DNA from: CAZAPG01 sp964486935
Lineage (GTDB): Bacteria; Chloroflexota; Anaerolineae; 4572-78; J111
Length of the DNA stretch: 64,000 bases
Assembly: GCA_964486935.1 (NCBI GenBank)
Contig: CAZAPG010000039.1
Span: 1-64,000, forward strand
Direction of reading: 5' to 3'
A model generated the notes under the pieces. That model was not told the origin of the DNA. It saw only the letters and a list, made by a program, of their open reading frames with translations, and did no database searches. Positions 7,133 through 16,114 of the stretch are shown in pieces (position 1 is the first letter of the stretch; each line of letters opens with the position of its first letter). The translations under genes and the position numbers were made by a program.

Positions 7133-9768
7133 TTCAACCTCCGCGTCTCGTTTTTGCGGGGGTCGACCTTGAGCGCTTCGACTACCGGCAGCGTCGTGCC
7201 GCTGCGGTCTTTGTACCAGGCGGCGTGTTCAAAACGCTCGTCGGCGTGGTGGCCGGCGCTGTTGGCCAGCAGCCAGGGCGTGTGGGCAAAAAAGTAGGGC
7301 GGCGCGCTATCCAGCATAAAATGGTAGGCGGCCAGCGCGCGCGTCACCAAATCATCCTCATTAACGGGCGGGTAGCGCGGGTCCTCTGCCGCGCCCAGAA
7401 CCGCCCCTCCTTCTGTGCTGATGACCGGCACATAATACCCAAAGCGGCTGTAAAAAATATTGGCGTATGCCTCAAACTTGCCAAAAGCGTTGGAGTCTTC
7501 ATCAATGGTGTTGCCCACCCAAAACCCGCCTTGCTCGCGGGGCAGTTTGGCAATGCTGCGGGCGTGGTTGATGGCCTGCGCCTGCTCCGGGGTCAGGCCG
7601 CGCCGCTCAACCTCCTCATCCGTCAGCGGCGTGTCATGCACATTGACCGGGTCGGTGGGGTAATCCAGCGGGTGGTTCAAAAAATAGTTGTGGACCGGCA
7701 GCCACGCGCCGGGCAGCAGGTCGTGCTGCGCCCTGACCCGTAGTTCATCTAAAAACTCTCGCAGAAAAACCATATCGTCCACCGCGCCGCCGCCGGCCAG
7801 CGGCGGCAGGCCGGGGTACCCTCCGGCGGCATGCACGTCGCGGGCTGCCAGAATCCACAAATCAACCATTTTACCAACACTGATGGCTTCGCCCTCGCGC
7901 CAGCCGCCGGCCGGCCCGGCCAGATTTGGCTCGTTGTACAGCTCAAAATAGTAAACGCCCATGTCAGTGGCTTCGGCCACCAGTTGCGGCAGGTGTTGGT
8001 ACGGCTCGTTAAAGGGTTTGTAGACGCGCATCACCGGCTCGATGCCGTTGGCAACCAGTTGCTCCACCAGATACGGGTCGGTTACGGCGGGCAGGTCATC
8101 CTGTAAAAATTTAACCCATTTGATGTTCATTTCTCGCAGTTCGCCGATAAAATAATCGACCACCTCCGGCGGCAGCTTTTGATTGGTGGGCGACCAGTGG
8201 ATGCCGCGCCCGTTATCGGCCGGCGGGCGGGGGTAGGCCGCCAGCGGATTTTTATCCGGCTGCGGGGCGATTTTTTTGCGCCAGCAGGCCAAATCGTCGG
8301 CGGCGCAGGTCGCCCGAATCGCGTTCAGGCGGGGCCGATTTTTGAGCGCATCCACCACCGGCTCCTGGTCGCCCTGGCGGTTGTGATACCAGGCGTTCAC
8401 CTCCCAGACCGGCTCGTTGTAATCCAGCGCGTTTTGGGCCAGCAGCCAGGTGTTGGTGGCAAAGTAATAATCCGGCGCGTTATCCAGCATATAATCGGCG
8501 CTCCACAGGGTCCACTCGGCTACGGTGGGGCCGTCAACTTTGGGGTAGCGGGGGTCTTCGGCGGAGCTTTTGGTGGCGCCGCCCTCGGTGGAAATCATGG
8601 GGATGTCAAAGCCAAACATGTCGTAAAACTGGTTGCGGTAGGCAATAAAGTGGAAAAAGGCGGTGGAGTCATCATACAGGGTAAAGCCCATCAACTCGCC
8701 GGCGGCAAACTGGCGGTTAATCTCCTCAACTTCTGCGGCAGACAGGCCAAAGCGCCGGGCGTCCTGCTCATTGAGCGGGCGCTGTTTCAAAATCCCGGCG
8801 ATAGCGCGCCTCAGATTCATCTCGGCCACTTCCGGCGGCGAGAGATTGTAGCGGGTAATCTCCGCCTCGGTTAACGGGCGGCCGCTCTGGTTGACTTCAT
8901 CGTAAGGGTAGGTGGGCGGGTGGTTGATGTTGTAGTTGTGAATGGAGGCCCAGGAGAAGTAGAGCACCTCCTTGTTGCCTTGCTGGCGCAGCGCGTCGAA
9001 AAATTGATAAAAAAAGGCGTTGCGCCAGTTGGGCAGCTTTTGGTCCGGGGCAAAAAAGGATGGGAGGCCCGGATATCCGCCGGCCAGGTAGATGGTGCGG
9101 GCGGCATCGGCCCAAATTTGGGCCAGATAGGCCGGTTGAGGTTCACTTTCTTCACACCAGCCGCCGCTTTCGCCCGGCTGGTTGGGTTCGTTGTACAGGT
9201 CGTAATAATAGACGCCTTTAGCCACGTAGTGTCTCACCAGCGCGTCAAGTTGCTGGGCGTTGTAAGGTTCGTTGCAGCGCCGGTAAATGCGGATGATGGG
9301 CATAATATCGCGGTTGACCAGCTCCTCGATGGTCTGGTCGTAATCGCGGTTGGTCAGCCCATCAACCAATAGCTTGACCCATTTGATGTTCATGCGCGAC
9401 AACTCGGAGACAAAGTAACTGGTCGCCTCATCAGATTGCGCGTAAAGATGCGTGCTCCAGTGGATGCCCAGGCCATTATCGGCGGGCGGGCGGGGGTAAG
9501 CGCTGAGAGGGAGAGGTTCGGTGGGGAAGGGGGAGTGGGGCGGGGGAGTTGGGGAGGGTAATTGGTTATTAGTAGCGGAGTGCTCTTTGGGTATTTGTGA
9601 TTGGGGTGTAGGGGACGTTGAAGAGGGTGTGCCGCCAGGTTGTTGGTTGTTGGGGGTTGTTGTTGGGATGGAGGTGACAAGCCGGGGTGTCATTGCCGGC
9701 GCAGGCGTTGATTGGCAGGCGGCCAGGCTGAGGAGCAGGCTGATGATGAAGAGCAAACGCAAGCTCAA
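7129..9768 (-). CDS. Lipoprotein with two tandem glycosidase-like (clan GH-A type) barrel domains
   Basis: The start is a TTG that overlaps the stop of the upstream hepT-like gene (TTGA), followed by a lipoprotein signal (LLFIISLLLSLAACQS). A Pro/Thr/Ser-rich linker runs from about residue 22 to 90. Two homologous domains of about 380 residues follow. Each begins with AYPRPPADNG.GIHWS and contains MNIKWVK, Y(D/E)LYNEPN and STEGG. The NEP glutamate and the STEGG glutamate match the acid/base and nucleophile of clan GH-A retaining glycosidases, so it may cleave extracellular polysaccharide at the cell surface. The substrate cannot be told. The domain duplication is clear from the sequence; the enzymatic role is inferred from motif layout. 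Confidence 0.8.
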   Translation of the reverse strand: MSLRLLFIISLLLSLAACQSTPAPAMTPRLVTSIPTTTPNNQQPGGTPSSTSPTPQSQIPKEHSATNNQLPSPTPPPHSPFPTEPLPLSAYPRPPADNGLGIHWSTHLYAQSDEATSYFVSELSRMNIKWVKLLVDGLTNRDYDQTIEELVNRDIMPIIRIYRRCNEPYNAQQLDALVRHYVAKGVYYYDLYNEPNQPGESGGWCEESEPQPAYLAQIWADAARTIYLAGGYPGLPSFFAPDQKLPNWRNAFFYQFFDALRQQGNKEVLYFSWASIHNYNINHPPTYPYDEVNQSGRPLTEAEITRYNLSPPEVAEMNLRRAIAGILKQRPLNEQDARRFGLSAAEVEEINRQFAAGELMGFTLYDDSTAFFHFIAYRNQFYDMFGFDIPMISTEGGATKSSAEDPRYPKVDGPTVAEWTLWSADYMLDNAPDYYFATNTWLLAQNALDYNEPVWEVNAWYHNRQGDQEPVVDALKNRPRLNAIRATCAADDLACWRKKIAPQPDKNPLAAYPRPPADNGRGIHWSPTNQKLPPEVVDYFIGELREMNIKWVKFLQDDLPAVTDPYLVEQLVANGIEPVMRVYKPFNEPYQHLPQLVAEATDMGVYYFELYNEPNLAGPAGGWREGEAISVGKMVDLWILAARDVHAAGGYPGLPPLAGGGAVDDMVFLREFLDELRVRAQHDLLPGAWLPVHNYFLNHPLDYPTDPVNVHDTPLTDEEVERRGLTPEQAQAINHARSIAKLPREQGGFWVGNTIDEDSNAFGKFEAYANIFYSRFGYYVPVISTEGGAVLGAAEDPRYPPVNEDDLVTRALAAYHFMLDSAPPYFFAHTPWLLANSAGHHADERFEHAAWYKDRSGTTLPVVEALKVDPRKNETRRLN

Positions 9769-10250
9769 TCGTTGCTCTCCAGGCGTTCGAGAAAATCAAT
9801 AAATGCTGATAGCTCTGCGCGTACTTGTTGCCAAAGGGATGGCAGACCTGCTATCAGGTGTTCCATTCGAGCAGCATCTAAGTGGGGGGTATAGATATTA
9901 CGAATTCGATGCCGAAATTTTCGGTAGTCATCCAGATGTTGGCTTGTGCGCAAACTCAATACGGCTGGCCTTACTGATGGAACCTCTAAAGCCATTTGTC
10001 GCAACAATTCGGTGTGCCAACTTGGGCCTCCTAACGTTCCACCATCCATCTCAACAGCTATTAACTCCATTACTCTTTCCAGGCCCGTATAAAATCCATG
10101 CAAACTTAAAGCCACGGAATTAAGAAATGCGTCCTGATCTTCTGACGGAGTGGAAACTCGCCCCCAATGGCGATCAATAATGGAGACAATCTCCTCTAGT
10201 TCTTGTATCTCTTGCCGGATGCGTTGCGCCAGGGCGCTGCGTCGAACCAT
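9765..10250 (-). CDS. HepT-like HEPN-domain protein (toxin component, possibly degenerate)
   Basis: This is a 161-residue alpha-helical protein encoded directly after an MNT nucleotidyltransferase, the arrangement of MntA/HepT toxin-antitoxin modules. In those, HepT is a HEPN RNase and MntA inactivates it by AMP transfer. The region FRHRIRNIY (residues 112-120) corresponds to the FRHxxRHxY block of HepT-like proteins. The expected catalytic His of the Rx4H motif is Asn118 here, so RNase activity may be lost. The start codon overlaps the mntA stop (TAATG) and its own stop overlaps the next gene's TTG start, so all three genes look translationally coupled. Confidence 0.7.
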   Translation of the reverse strand: MVRRSALAQRIRQEIQELEEIVSIIDRHWGRVSTPSEDQDAFLNSVALSLHGFYTGLERVMELIAVEMDGGTLGGPSWHTELLRQMALEVPSVRPAVLSLRTSQHLDDYRKFRHRIRNIYTPHLDAARMEHLIAGLPSLWQQVRAELSAFIDFLERLESND

Positions 10251-10633
10251 TATATTTCAACCCCTTGCCTTTCAATGCGCTCACGTAAGTGGGCCGGCGT
10301 TGTTTCAATATCTACCAGGTCTATCTCAAACTCAGCGCCCAGTTGGTCCAGAGTCGCCCATGCCCGCCAGAAATCTTGGGCCTTTAGGCCCTGTACGGCT
10401 AAATCAATATCGGAGCGTTGATGAAAAAAATCGCCGCCGGCTAATGACCCAAATAGAATTACCCGCCTGGCTCCAAATTGCTTTTTGAGAATTTGGGCGG
10501 CCTGCTCGGCCAGTTGCCGGGCGCGCCGGGCGCGACCACCCAGTGCCTGTCGCTCAACTTCCTGTTGGCGTTGGGCGGTAGCGCGATAAATAGCCAGATC
10601 TTCTTTGGTAATTTCAAGTGCTGTTTTAGCCAT
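10250..10633 (-). CDS. MNT-domain minimal nucleotidyltransferase (MntA-like antitoxin)
   Basis: This 127-residue protein has the nucleotidyltransferase signature: VILFGSLAGGDFF followed by SDIDLAV, i.e. the GSx(10-11)DxD motif binding ATP and metal. In MntA/HepT modules this enzyme adenylylates the HEPN toxin and so neutralises it. I chose the ATG at 10633 because GGGAG lies seven bases upstream; an upstream in-frame start (10654) would place that site inside the gene. A helical N-terminal extension of about 55 residues precedes the motif. It is the first gene of a three-gene minus-strand operon. Confidence 0.8.
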   Translation of the reverse strand: MAKTALEITKEDLAIYRATAQRQQEVERQALGGRARRARQLAEQAAQILKKQFGARRVILFGSLAGGDFFHQRSDIDLAVQGLKAQDFWRAWATLDQLGAEFEIDLVDIETTPAHLRERIERQGVEI

Positions 10634-10710
10634 TTTTAACTCCCAAAATGACAATACCCAATTGGGGCAGACCTGTCAAATTGGCCCCGGTTGGAATATC
10701 AGTTCCGCTA

Positions 10711-10739
10711 TTGCGCCATCGCTGTTCCTGGCGTAGAAT
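10711..10739 (+). promoter_or_regulatory. Possible promoter before a small membrane-protein ORF
   Basis: TTGCGC (10711-10716) and TAGAAT (10734-10739) are 17 bases apart, 31 bases before the ATG at 10771. Confidence 0.35.
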
Positions 10740-10770
10740 AAGCTTAAACGATTCAAAACGAGAGGACAGG

Positions 10771-10974
10771 ATGGACACCTTACAACTCATCGCTTTGATT
10801 ATTGTGGCCTTAATTGTGCTGGCGGTAATTATAGCTTACCGCCGCAAACTGCTGGTCACCTTGCCGCTTCCGGCCTGGCCCGAAGCGGCCCATTGCCAAA
10901 AAACTACCCATTCGGGTGATGACAGGCCCCTCAAAATCCTTAAAATGATTGAGGTTTTTTGTCGCAATTTGTAA
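10771..10974 (+). CDS. Small single-pass membrane protein, uncertain
   Basis: A 67-residue frame starts MDTLQLIALIIVALIVLAVI and then has a basic YRRK, so it would insert one helix with the C-terminus inside. GAGGACAGG precedes the ATG, and a plausible promoter lies upstream. The tail after residue 30 is Cys/His/Lys-rich and looks unlike a conserved domain, so the gene may be truncated or decayed. No function can be suggested. Confidence 0.4.
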   Translation: MDTLQLIALIIVALIVLAVIIAYRRKLLVTLPLPAWPEAAHCQKTTHSGDDRPLKILKMIEVFCRNL

Positions 10975-11112
10975 TAATTTACATAACCCGAAAGAGCAAA
11001 AAGGATCAATTAGCTTCGTGACCCGGCTAAACCAACAGCTTTGTTTATCTCCCCTAAACCTTGTCCCCTGGATCAACCCGCAGCCGGAATTACCGGCGGT
11101 TGCCAATAAAAT

Positions 11113-11248
11113 AGTTGCGCCGGCAGCGCCAACTGCTTGCGCTCTCGCCGCCAGGCGAGTAGCAACTGTTAATTTTGGAGGCGCTGCCTGACCGCAGGTA
11201 AATTACCTAACCCTAAAAAGCGCCTCCCCCACCGGAGGCGTTTTTTTT
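11113..11248 (+). promoter_or_regulatory. Structured leader with terminator/antiterminator choice ahead of gltB
   Basis: This region fills the 307-base gap before gltB. AGTTGC (11113-11118) can pair with GCAACT (11162-11167), enclosing smaller hairpins including a perfect CTCGCC/GGCGAG stem (11144-11149 with 11154-11159). A terminator follows: CGCCTCC (11221-11227), GGAGGCG (11234-11240) and eight T residues. An identical GGAGGCGC at 11177-11184 can pair with the same 5' arm (11220-11227), so the two pairings exclude each other. This is the layout of an attenuator or riboswitch. I do not recognise a known aptamer or T-box sequence. It could also be only the terminator of the small upstream gene. 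Confidence 0.5.
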
Positions 11249-11281
11249 GCTACAGCCTATTTCCGTAGGGAGGAGAAACTT

Positions 11282-14200
11282 ATGCAACAACCAGAACAGG
11301 CTCAGATTTCCGAAAAAAGCTCTGCCAACCTCTCAGAGCAGGGTAAAAATTTGCTTTATCGGCCAGAATTTGAACGCGATGCCTGCGGTATCGGCTTTGT
11401 TGCCCGAACCACCGGCCACCCCGGACACGATATTGTTGACCTGGCCCTGGAAGCGGTAGGCTGCATGGAACATCGCAGCGGTATCGACGCTGATGGACTC
11501 TCTGGCGATGGCGCCGGTATTCTCACCCATATTCCCCACCGGCTGCTGGCCGCTGAATTGGCCGGCCTGCCGGCTCCCGGCGATTATGCCGTGGGAATGT
11601 TTTTTCTGTCCCCTGACAATGTTGAAGCCGCCGTTGAGTTGGTTGAAACTGTTTTGGCGCAAACCTTCGCTACCTGGGTGTCAAAAGAAAATCCCAACCT
11701 CCAGCCCAAACCTGCAACCAATGGCGCAACCGCCAAATCCAACATCCAAAATCCCGAAGATGCCCGCGAAGTCCCCGTAGGGGGAAAGGGCGCAAAACCC
11801 AAAATTCTGTGGCGCGATGTGCCCGTCAGGCCGGAGGTGCTGGGCGCAACCGCCCGCCGCACCTGCCCGGTCATCAAACAGGCTGTTATCCATCGCCCGC
11901 CGCAGGTAGCCGGCGGCGATGAATTTGAACGGCTTCTTTTTACGGCCCGCCGCCGCATGGATGCCGCCGCGCATAAAATGTCTCCCCAGCAAATCGGCCC
12001 AGAAGATTTTTACGTTGTCTCGCTCTCGGCCCAAACTGTAGTGTACAAGGGGCTGATGCTCTCGCCTTATCTGGGCGATTTTTACCGGGATTTGGCCGAC
12101 CCGCGCTTTGAAAGCGCCATTGCCCTGGTGCATGCCCGCTACAGCACCAATACCACCTCTAGCTGGCAGCGCGCCCAGCCATTTCGGATGATTGCCCACA
12201 ACGGCGAAATCAACACCCTGCAAGGCAACGTTAACTGGATGCGCGCCCGCGAGTCTACCCTGAATGCTTCTTTTTGGGTGGATAATCCCGACGATTTAGG
12301 CCCGGTGATTGATACCAGCGGCAGCGACTCCGGGCAGCTTGATAACGTGCTGGAACTGCTGGTGCGCAGCGGTCGAGATATTCACCACAGCGTGGCCATG
12401 CTGGCCCCCGAAGCCTGGGAAAATCTGCTCGACCTTCACCCCGACCGCCACGCTTTTTACCGCTACCACGCCGCCCTGATGGAGCCGTGGGACGGCCCGG
12501 CGGCCATTGTCTTTACCGACGGCCGGCGGGTTGGCGCTACGCTCGATAGAAACGGCCTGCGCCCCATGCGCTATCTGGTTACCGATACCGATTTGGTGGT
12601 GGCTATGTCAGAAGCCGGGGCCGTCGTCATCGACGAAGGCAGCATCATCACCAAAGACAAACTCGGCCCCGGCCAAATGATTATGGTAGACCTGGAGCGG
12701 CAGCACTTTTTTACCAACGACCAGGTTAAAAATGAGCTGGCCCGCCGCCCTCACTACCAGGAGTGGGTGCAGGGGTTTAAACCCCTGCCCACCGAAACCC
12801 GCCCGGCCCAGTTTACCCTGCACGACAATAACTATCGCCCGCCGCAGCCCAAGGTCAACACTACCTCGCAGTGGCTCAGCCGCTTGCAGGCCGCTTTTGG
12901 CTACACCAACGAGGAGATGACCGTTATCATGCGCCCCATGGCCGACGAGGGCAAAGAACCCACCGGCTCTATGGGCGATGACACGGCGCTGGCGGTAATG
13001 TCGGCCAAACCGCGCCCGCTGTTTCATTACTTCAAACAGCGTTTTGCCCAGGTGACAAACCCGCCCATCGACCCGCTGCGGGAGACGTTTGTTATGTCGT
13101 TGACCACCCGGCTGGGGGCGCGGCCCAACCTGCTGCAAGAGTCAGAAAAACACGCCCATCTGGTTGAATTGGCCAGCCCGGTGCTTACCGATGCCGACTT
13201 GATTAATCTGAAAAGTTTGGGCGACCCGCGCTTTGAGCACCACACCATCCCCATGCGCTATCCGGTAGAGCAGCGCGCCGATGGCCTGAAGCGGGCGCTG
13301 GAGCGGCTATGGTCTATGGCCGAACGCGCCATTGACGATGGCAAGACCATCCTCATTCTGAGCGATTTGGGCATTGACGACCGCCACGCGCCCATTCCCA
13401 GTTTGCTGGCGGTGGGGGCCGTGCATCACTACCTGGTGCGGCAGGGCAAACGTATGCAGGTAAGCCTGGTGGTCGAAAGCGGCGAGGTGCGCGAGGTGCA
13501 TCACCTGGCCTGCCTGGTAGGTTATGGGGCCAACGCGGTTAACCCCTACCTGGCCCTGGCTACCATTGAGAATTTGGTTGAGAACAACAAAATCAAGCTG
13601 GATGTGACTGTAGCCAAGCGCAATTTTATTCGGGCTATGGAAGCCGGGCTGCTTAAGATTATGTCTAAAATGGGCATCTCTACGGTAGAGAGTTACGCCG
13701 GCGCTCAAATTTTTGAAGCCATTGGCCTGAGCCAATCATTGATTGATGCCTATTTCACCGGCACAGTCTCCCGCCTGGGCGGCATCGGCCTGAAGGAAAT
13801 TGCCGCCGAAGTACAACGCTGGCATCTGGCCGGTTTTGCCGACCCGGAACGGCCCGAAATTGACAGCCCCGGCTTTTACAAATTCAAGCGCGGCGGCGAA
13901 GTTCACGCCTTTAGCCCGCAAACCGTCAAGGCATTGCATCATGCCGTGCGCATGGAAAATGCGCTCACGCCCCAGGCGTCGGAACCGGCAAAACTGGAGT
14001 CGCGCCAGACCCGCGCCTTTGTGGGGCCAAATTTTGAGGCCGGTTACGCCGCTTACAAGGAATTTGTGGCCCTGCTGCAAGATAACCCTGCTCTTGGCCC
14101 ACGCGACATGCTGGACTTTGCCGCTACCGGGCGACCCGCGCTCGACACCTCTCAGGTGGAACCGTTGGAGGCTATCTTCAAGCGTTTCTCCACCGGGGCC

Positions 14201-16090
14201 ATGTCGCACGGGGCGTTAAGCAGCGAAGCCCACGAAACCCTGGCCATTGCCATGAATCGGCTGGGCGCAACCAGCAACAGCGGCGAAGGCGGCTCGGCCC
14301 AGGAGCGTTACCACAACGAGCGCAACGACCGCACCAAACAGGTGGCCTCGGGCCGTTTTGGGGTAACGCCCGCTTACCTTATGTCGGCCCATGAGCTGCA
14401 AATTAAAATGGCCCAGGGGGCCAAACCCGGCGAGGGCGGCCAGTTGCCCGGCCACAAAGTAACCGCCGAAATTGCCGCTATCCGGCAAACCACCCCCGGC
14501 ACAACGCTCATCTCGCCGCCGCCGCACCACGATATTTACAGCATCGAGGATTTGGCCCAGCTTATTTACGACCTCAAACAGGCCAACCCCCAGGCCGACG
14601 TGTCGGTTAAGCTGGTATCCGAGGCCGGGGTGGGTACGGTTGCCGCCGGCGTGGTTAAAGGCGGGGCCGACACGGTGCACATTGCCGGACATGCCGGCGG
14701 CACGGGCGCGGCGGCCTGGAGCAGCATCAAGCATGTTGGCCTGCCCTGGGAAATTGGCCTGGCCGAAACCCAGCAAACCCTGCAACGCAACAACCTGCGC
14801 AGCCGGGTTAAGGTGCGCACCGATGGCGGTTTGCAAACGGGCCGGGATGTGGTTATTGCCGCCGTTTTGGGCGCGGATGAATACAGCTTTGGCACCGCCG
14901 CCCTTGTGGCCGAAGGCTGCCTGCTGGCGCGCGCCTGCCACAGCAACACCTGCCCGGTGGGTGTCGCCACTCAAAACCCGGAACTGCGGGCCAAATTTGC
15001 CGGCACGCCGGAACACGTGATGGCCTATATGCATTACGTGGCCCAAGAAGTGCGCGAAATTTTGGCCGGGTTGGGTTTTGGCAGCCTGGATGAGATAATT
15101 GGCCGCACGGAACTGCTCAAACAGATACCTGCCGGCATTGGGTCTGTTGACTCGCTGGACCTGTCGCCCCTGCTGGCCAAAGTCTGCGAGTCGGACAGCC
15201 GGTTTGTTGAAAAGACTCCGGCAGCGGCCTCGCGGGTGGCGGTCAACCGGTTGAACGCGCTGCTGCTGGCCGAAGCAGCCCCGGCCATCGAGCGGGGCGA
15301 GCCGGTGCAACTGAATCCTCTGCCCATTAGCAACACCGACCGCGCCATTGGCGCCACGCTGGCCGGCGCCGTTGCCAAACGGTACGGCAACCAGGGGCTG
15401 GCCGAAGGCACCATCAACATTCCCTTTACCGGCAGCGCCGGGCAAAGTTTTGGCGTGTTTAATGTGGCCGGGATGAGTTTAACCCTGATTGGCGAGGCCA
15501 ACGATTACGTGGGCAAAGGCATGGGCGGCGGGCAAATTGTGGTTAGACCCCCGCTCAAATCTCGCTTTGTGGCCGGCGATAACGTGATTGTTGGGAATAC
15601 GGTGCTGTATGGCGCTACGGGCGGCAGCCTGTTTGTGGCCGGTCGGGCCGGCGAGCGCTTTGCCGTGCGCAACAGCGGCGCTACTGCCGTGGTAGAGGGC
15701 ATTGGCGACCACGGCTGCGAGTATATGACCGGCGGCGTGGTGGTGGTGCTGGGCCGCACCGGCTATAATTTTGGGGCCGGCATGAGCGGCGGTCTGGCCT
15801 TTGTGCTGGATGAAGGCCACCACCTGACCCAGCGCCTCAACCCCGATATGGTGCAGTTGGTGCGCGTTACCAGCCAGGCCGATGTGGAGTTGCTGCGGCT
15901 GTTGCTTATGCGCCACATTCGGCTGACGGGTAGCGAGCACGCTCAGGCCATTTTGAATAACTGGTCTACCCGGCTGGGGTTGTTCTGGAAGGTTGCGCCC
16001 AAAGGCACTATCGGCGCAACCGGCGTGCGGCCCCAAATTCAGGTATCGCTGCCGGCGCTGGGCGAGTTGAGCCAGCACGTAGCCGCCTGA
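11282..16090 (+). CDS. gltB: Glutamate synthase, large (alpha) subunit
   Basis: This enzyme makes two glutamates from glutamine and 2-oxoglutarate in ammonia assimilation. Domains in order are a 34-residue propeptide, a class II glutamine amidotransferase starting at Cys35 (ACGIGFVA), the central domain, the FMN-binding synthase barrel (HIAGHAGGTGAA near residue 1140), a 3Fe-4S cluster with Cys1213, Cys1219 and Cys1224, and the C-terminal GXGXG beta-helix. At 1602 residues it is about 100 longer than usual. Part of the excess is a low-complexity insert near residues 139-175. The ATG follows GGGAGGAG. No small subunit (gltD) is next to it, so the electron donor must be encoded elsewhere or be ferredoxin. 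Confidence 0.95.
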   Translation: MQQPEQAQISEKSSANLSEQGKNLLYRPEFERDACGIGFVARTTGHPGHDIVDLALEAVGCMEHRSGIDADGLSGDGAGILTHIPHRLLAAELAGLPAPGDYAVGMFFLSPDNVEAAVELVETVLAQTFATWVSKENPNLQPKPATNGATAKSNIQNPEDAREVPVGGKGAKPKILWRDVPVRPEVLGATARRTCPVIKQAVIHRPPQVAGGDEFERLLFTARRRMDAAAHKMSPQQIGPEDFYVVSLSAQTVVYKGLMLSPYLGDFYRDLADPRFESAIALVHARYSTNTTSSWQRAQPFRMIAHNGEINTLQGNVNWMRARESTLNASFWVDNPDDLGPVIDTSGSDSGQLDNVLELLVRSGRDIHHSVAMLAPEAWENLLDLHPDRHAFYRYHAALMEPWDGPAAIVFTDGRRVGATLDRNGLRPMRYLVTDTDLVVAMSEAGAVVIDEGSIITKDKLGPGQMIMVDLERQHFFTNDQVKNELARRPHYQEWVQGFKPLPTETRPAQFTLHDNNYRPPQPKVNTTSQWLSRLQAAFGYTNEEMTVIMRPMADEGKEPTGSMGDDTALAVMSAKPRPLFHYFKQRFAQVTNPPIDPLRETFVMSLTTRLGARPNLLQESEKHAHLVELASPVLTDADLINLKSLGDPRFEHHTIPMRYPVEQRADGLKRALERLWSMAERAIDDGKTILILSDLGIDDRHAPIPSLLAVGAVHHYLVRQGKRMQVSLVVESGEVREVHHLACLVGYGANAVNPYLALATIENLVENNKIKLDVTVAKRNFIRAMEAGLLKIMSKMGISTVESYAGAQIFEAIGLSQSLIDAYFTGTVSRLGGIGLKEIAAEVQRWHLAGFADPERPEIDSPGFYKFKRGGEVHAFSPQTVKALHHAVRMENALTPQASEPAKLESRQTRAFVGPNFEAGYAAYKEFVALLQDNPALGPRDMLDFAATGRPALDTSQVEPLEAIFKRFSTGAMSHGALSSEAHETLAIAMNRLGATSNSGEGGSAQERYHNERNDRTKQVASGRFGVTPAYLMSAHELQIKMAQGAKPGEGGQLPGHKVTAEIAAIRQTTPGTTLISPPPHHDIYSIEDLAQLIYDLKQANPQADVSVKLVSEAGVGTVAAGVVKGGADTVHIAGHAGGTGAAAWSSIKHVGLPWEIGLAETQQTLQRNNLRSRVKVRTDGGLQTGRDVVIAAVLGADEYSFGTAALVAEGCLLARACHSNTCPVGVATQNPELRAKFAGTPEHVMAYMHYVAQEVREILAGLGFGSLDEIIGRTELLKQIPAGIGSVDSLDLSPLLAKVCESDSRFVEKTPAAASRVAVNRLNALLLAEAAPAIERGEPVQLNPLPISNTDRAIGATLAGAVAKRYGNQGLAEGTINIPFTGSAGQSFGVFNVAGMSLTLIGEANDYVGKGMGGGQIVVRPPLKSRFVAGDNVIVGNTVLYGATGGSLFVAGRAGERFAVRNSGATAVVEGIGDHGCEYMTGGVVVVLGRTGYNFGAGMSGGLAFVLDEGHHLTQRLNPDMVQLVRVTSQADVELLRLLLMRHIRLTGSEHAQAILNNWSTRLGLFWKVAPKGTIGATGVRPQIQVSLPALGELSQHVAA
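11697..11805 (+). repeat. Repeat-like in-frame insertion inside gltB
   Basis: The stretch holds ATCCAAAATCCC-type words followed by GAAGATGCCCGCGAAGTCCC and a CCCCGTAGGGGG palindrome, unlike coding sequence of the enzyme family. It encodes a Pro/Asn/Ala/Gly/Lys-rich peptide in the amidotransferase domain. It looks like an intergenic repeat inserted without breaking the frame. Confidence 0.5.
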
Positions 16091-16114
16091 TTTTTACGTC
16101 AATCCCAAAATCAG

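Noticed and set aside
8179..8874. 231-codon plus-strand frame opposite the lipoprotein gene
   Set aside because: It is a shadow of a well-supported minus-strand gene with duplicated domains; its Gly/Val/Arg-rich product resembles no protein.
14216..15445. 409-codon minus-strand frame within gltB
   Set aside because: Its length is explained by the GC-rich codon bias of gltB; the Gln/Gly/Arg-rich product has no domain features.
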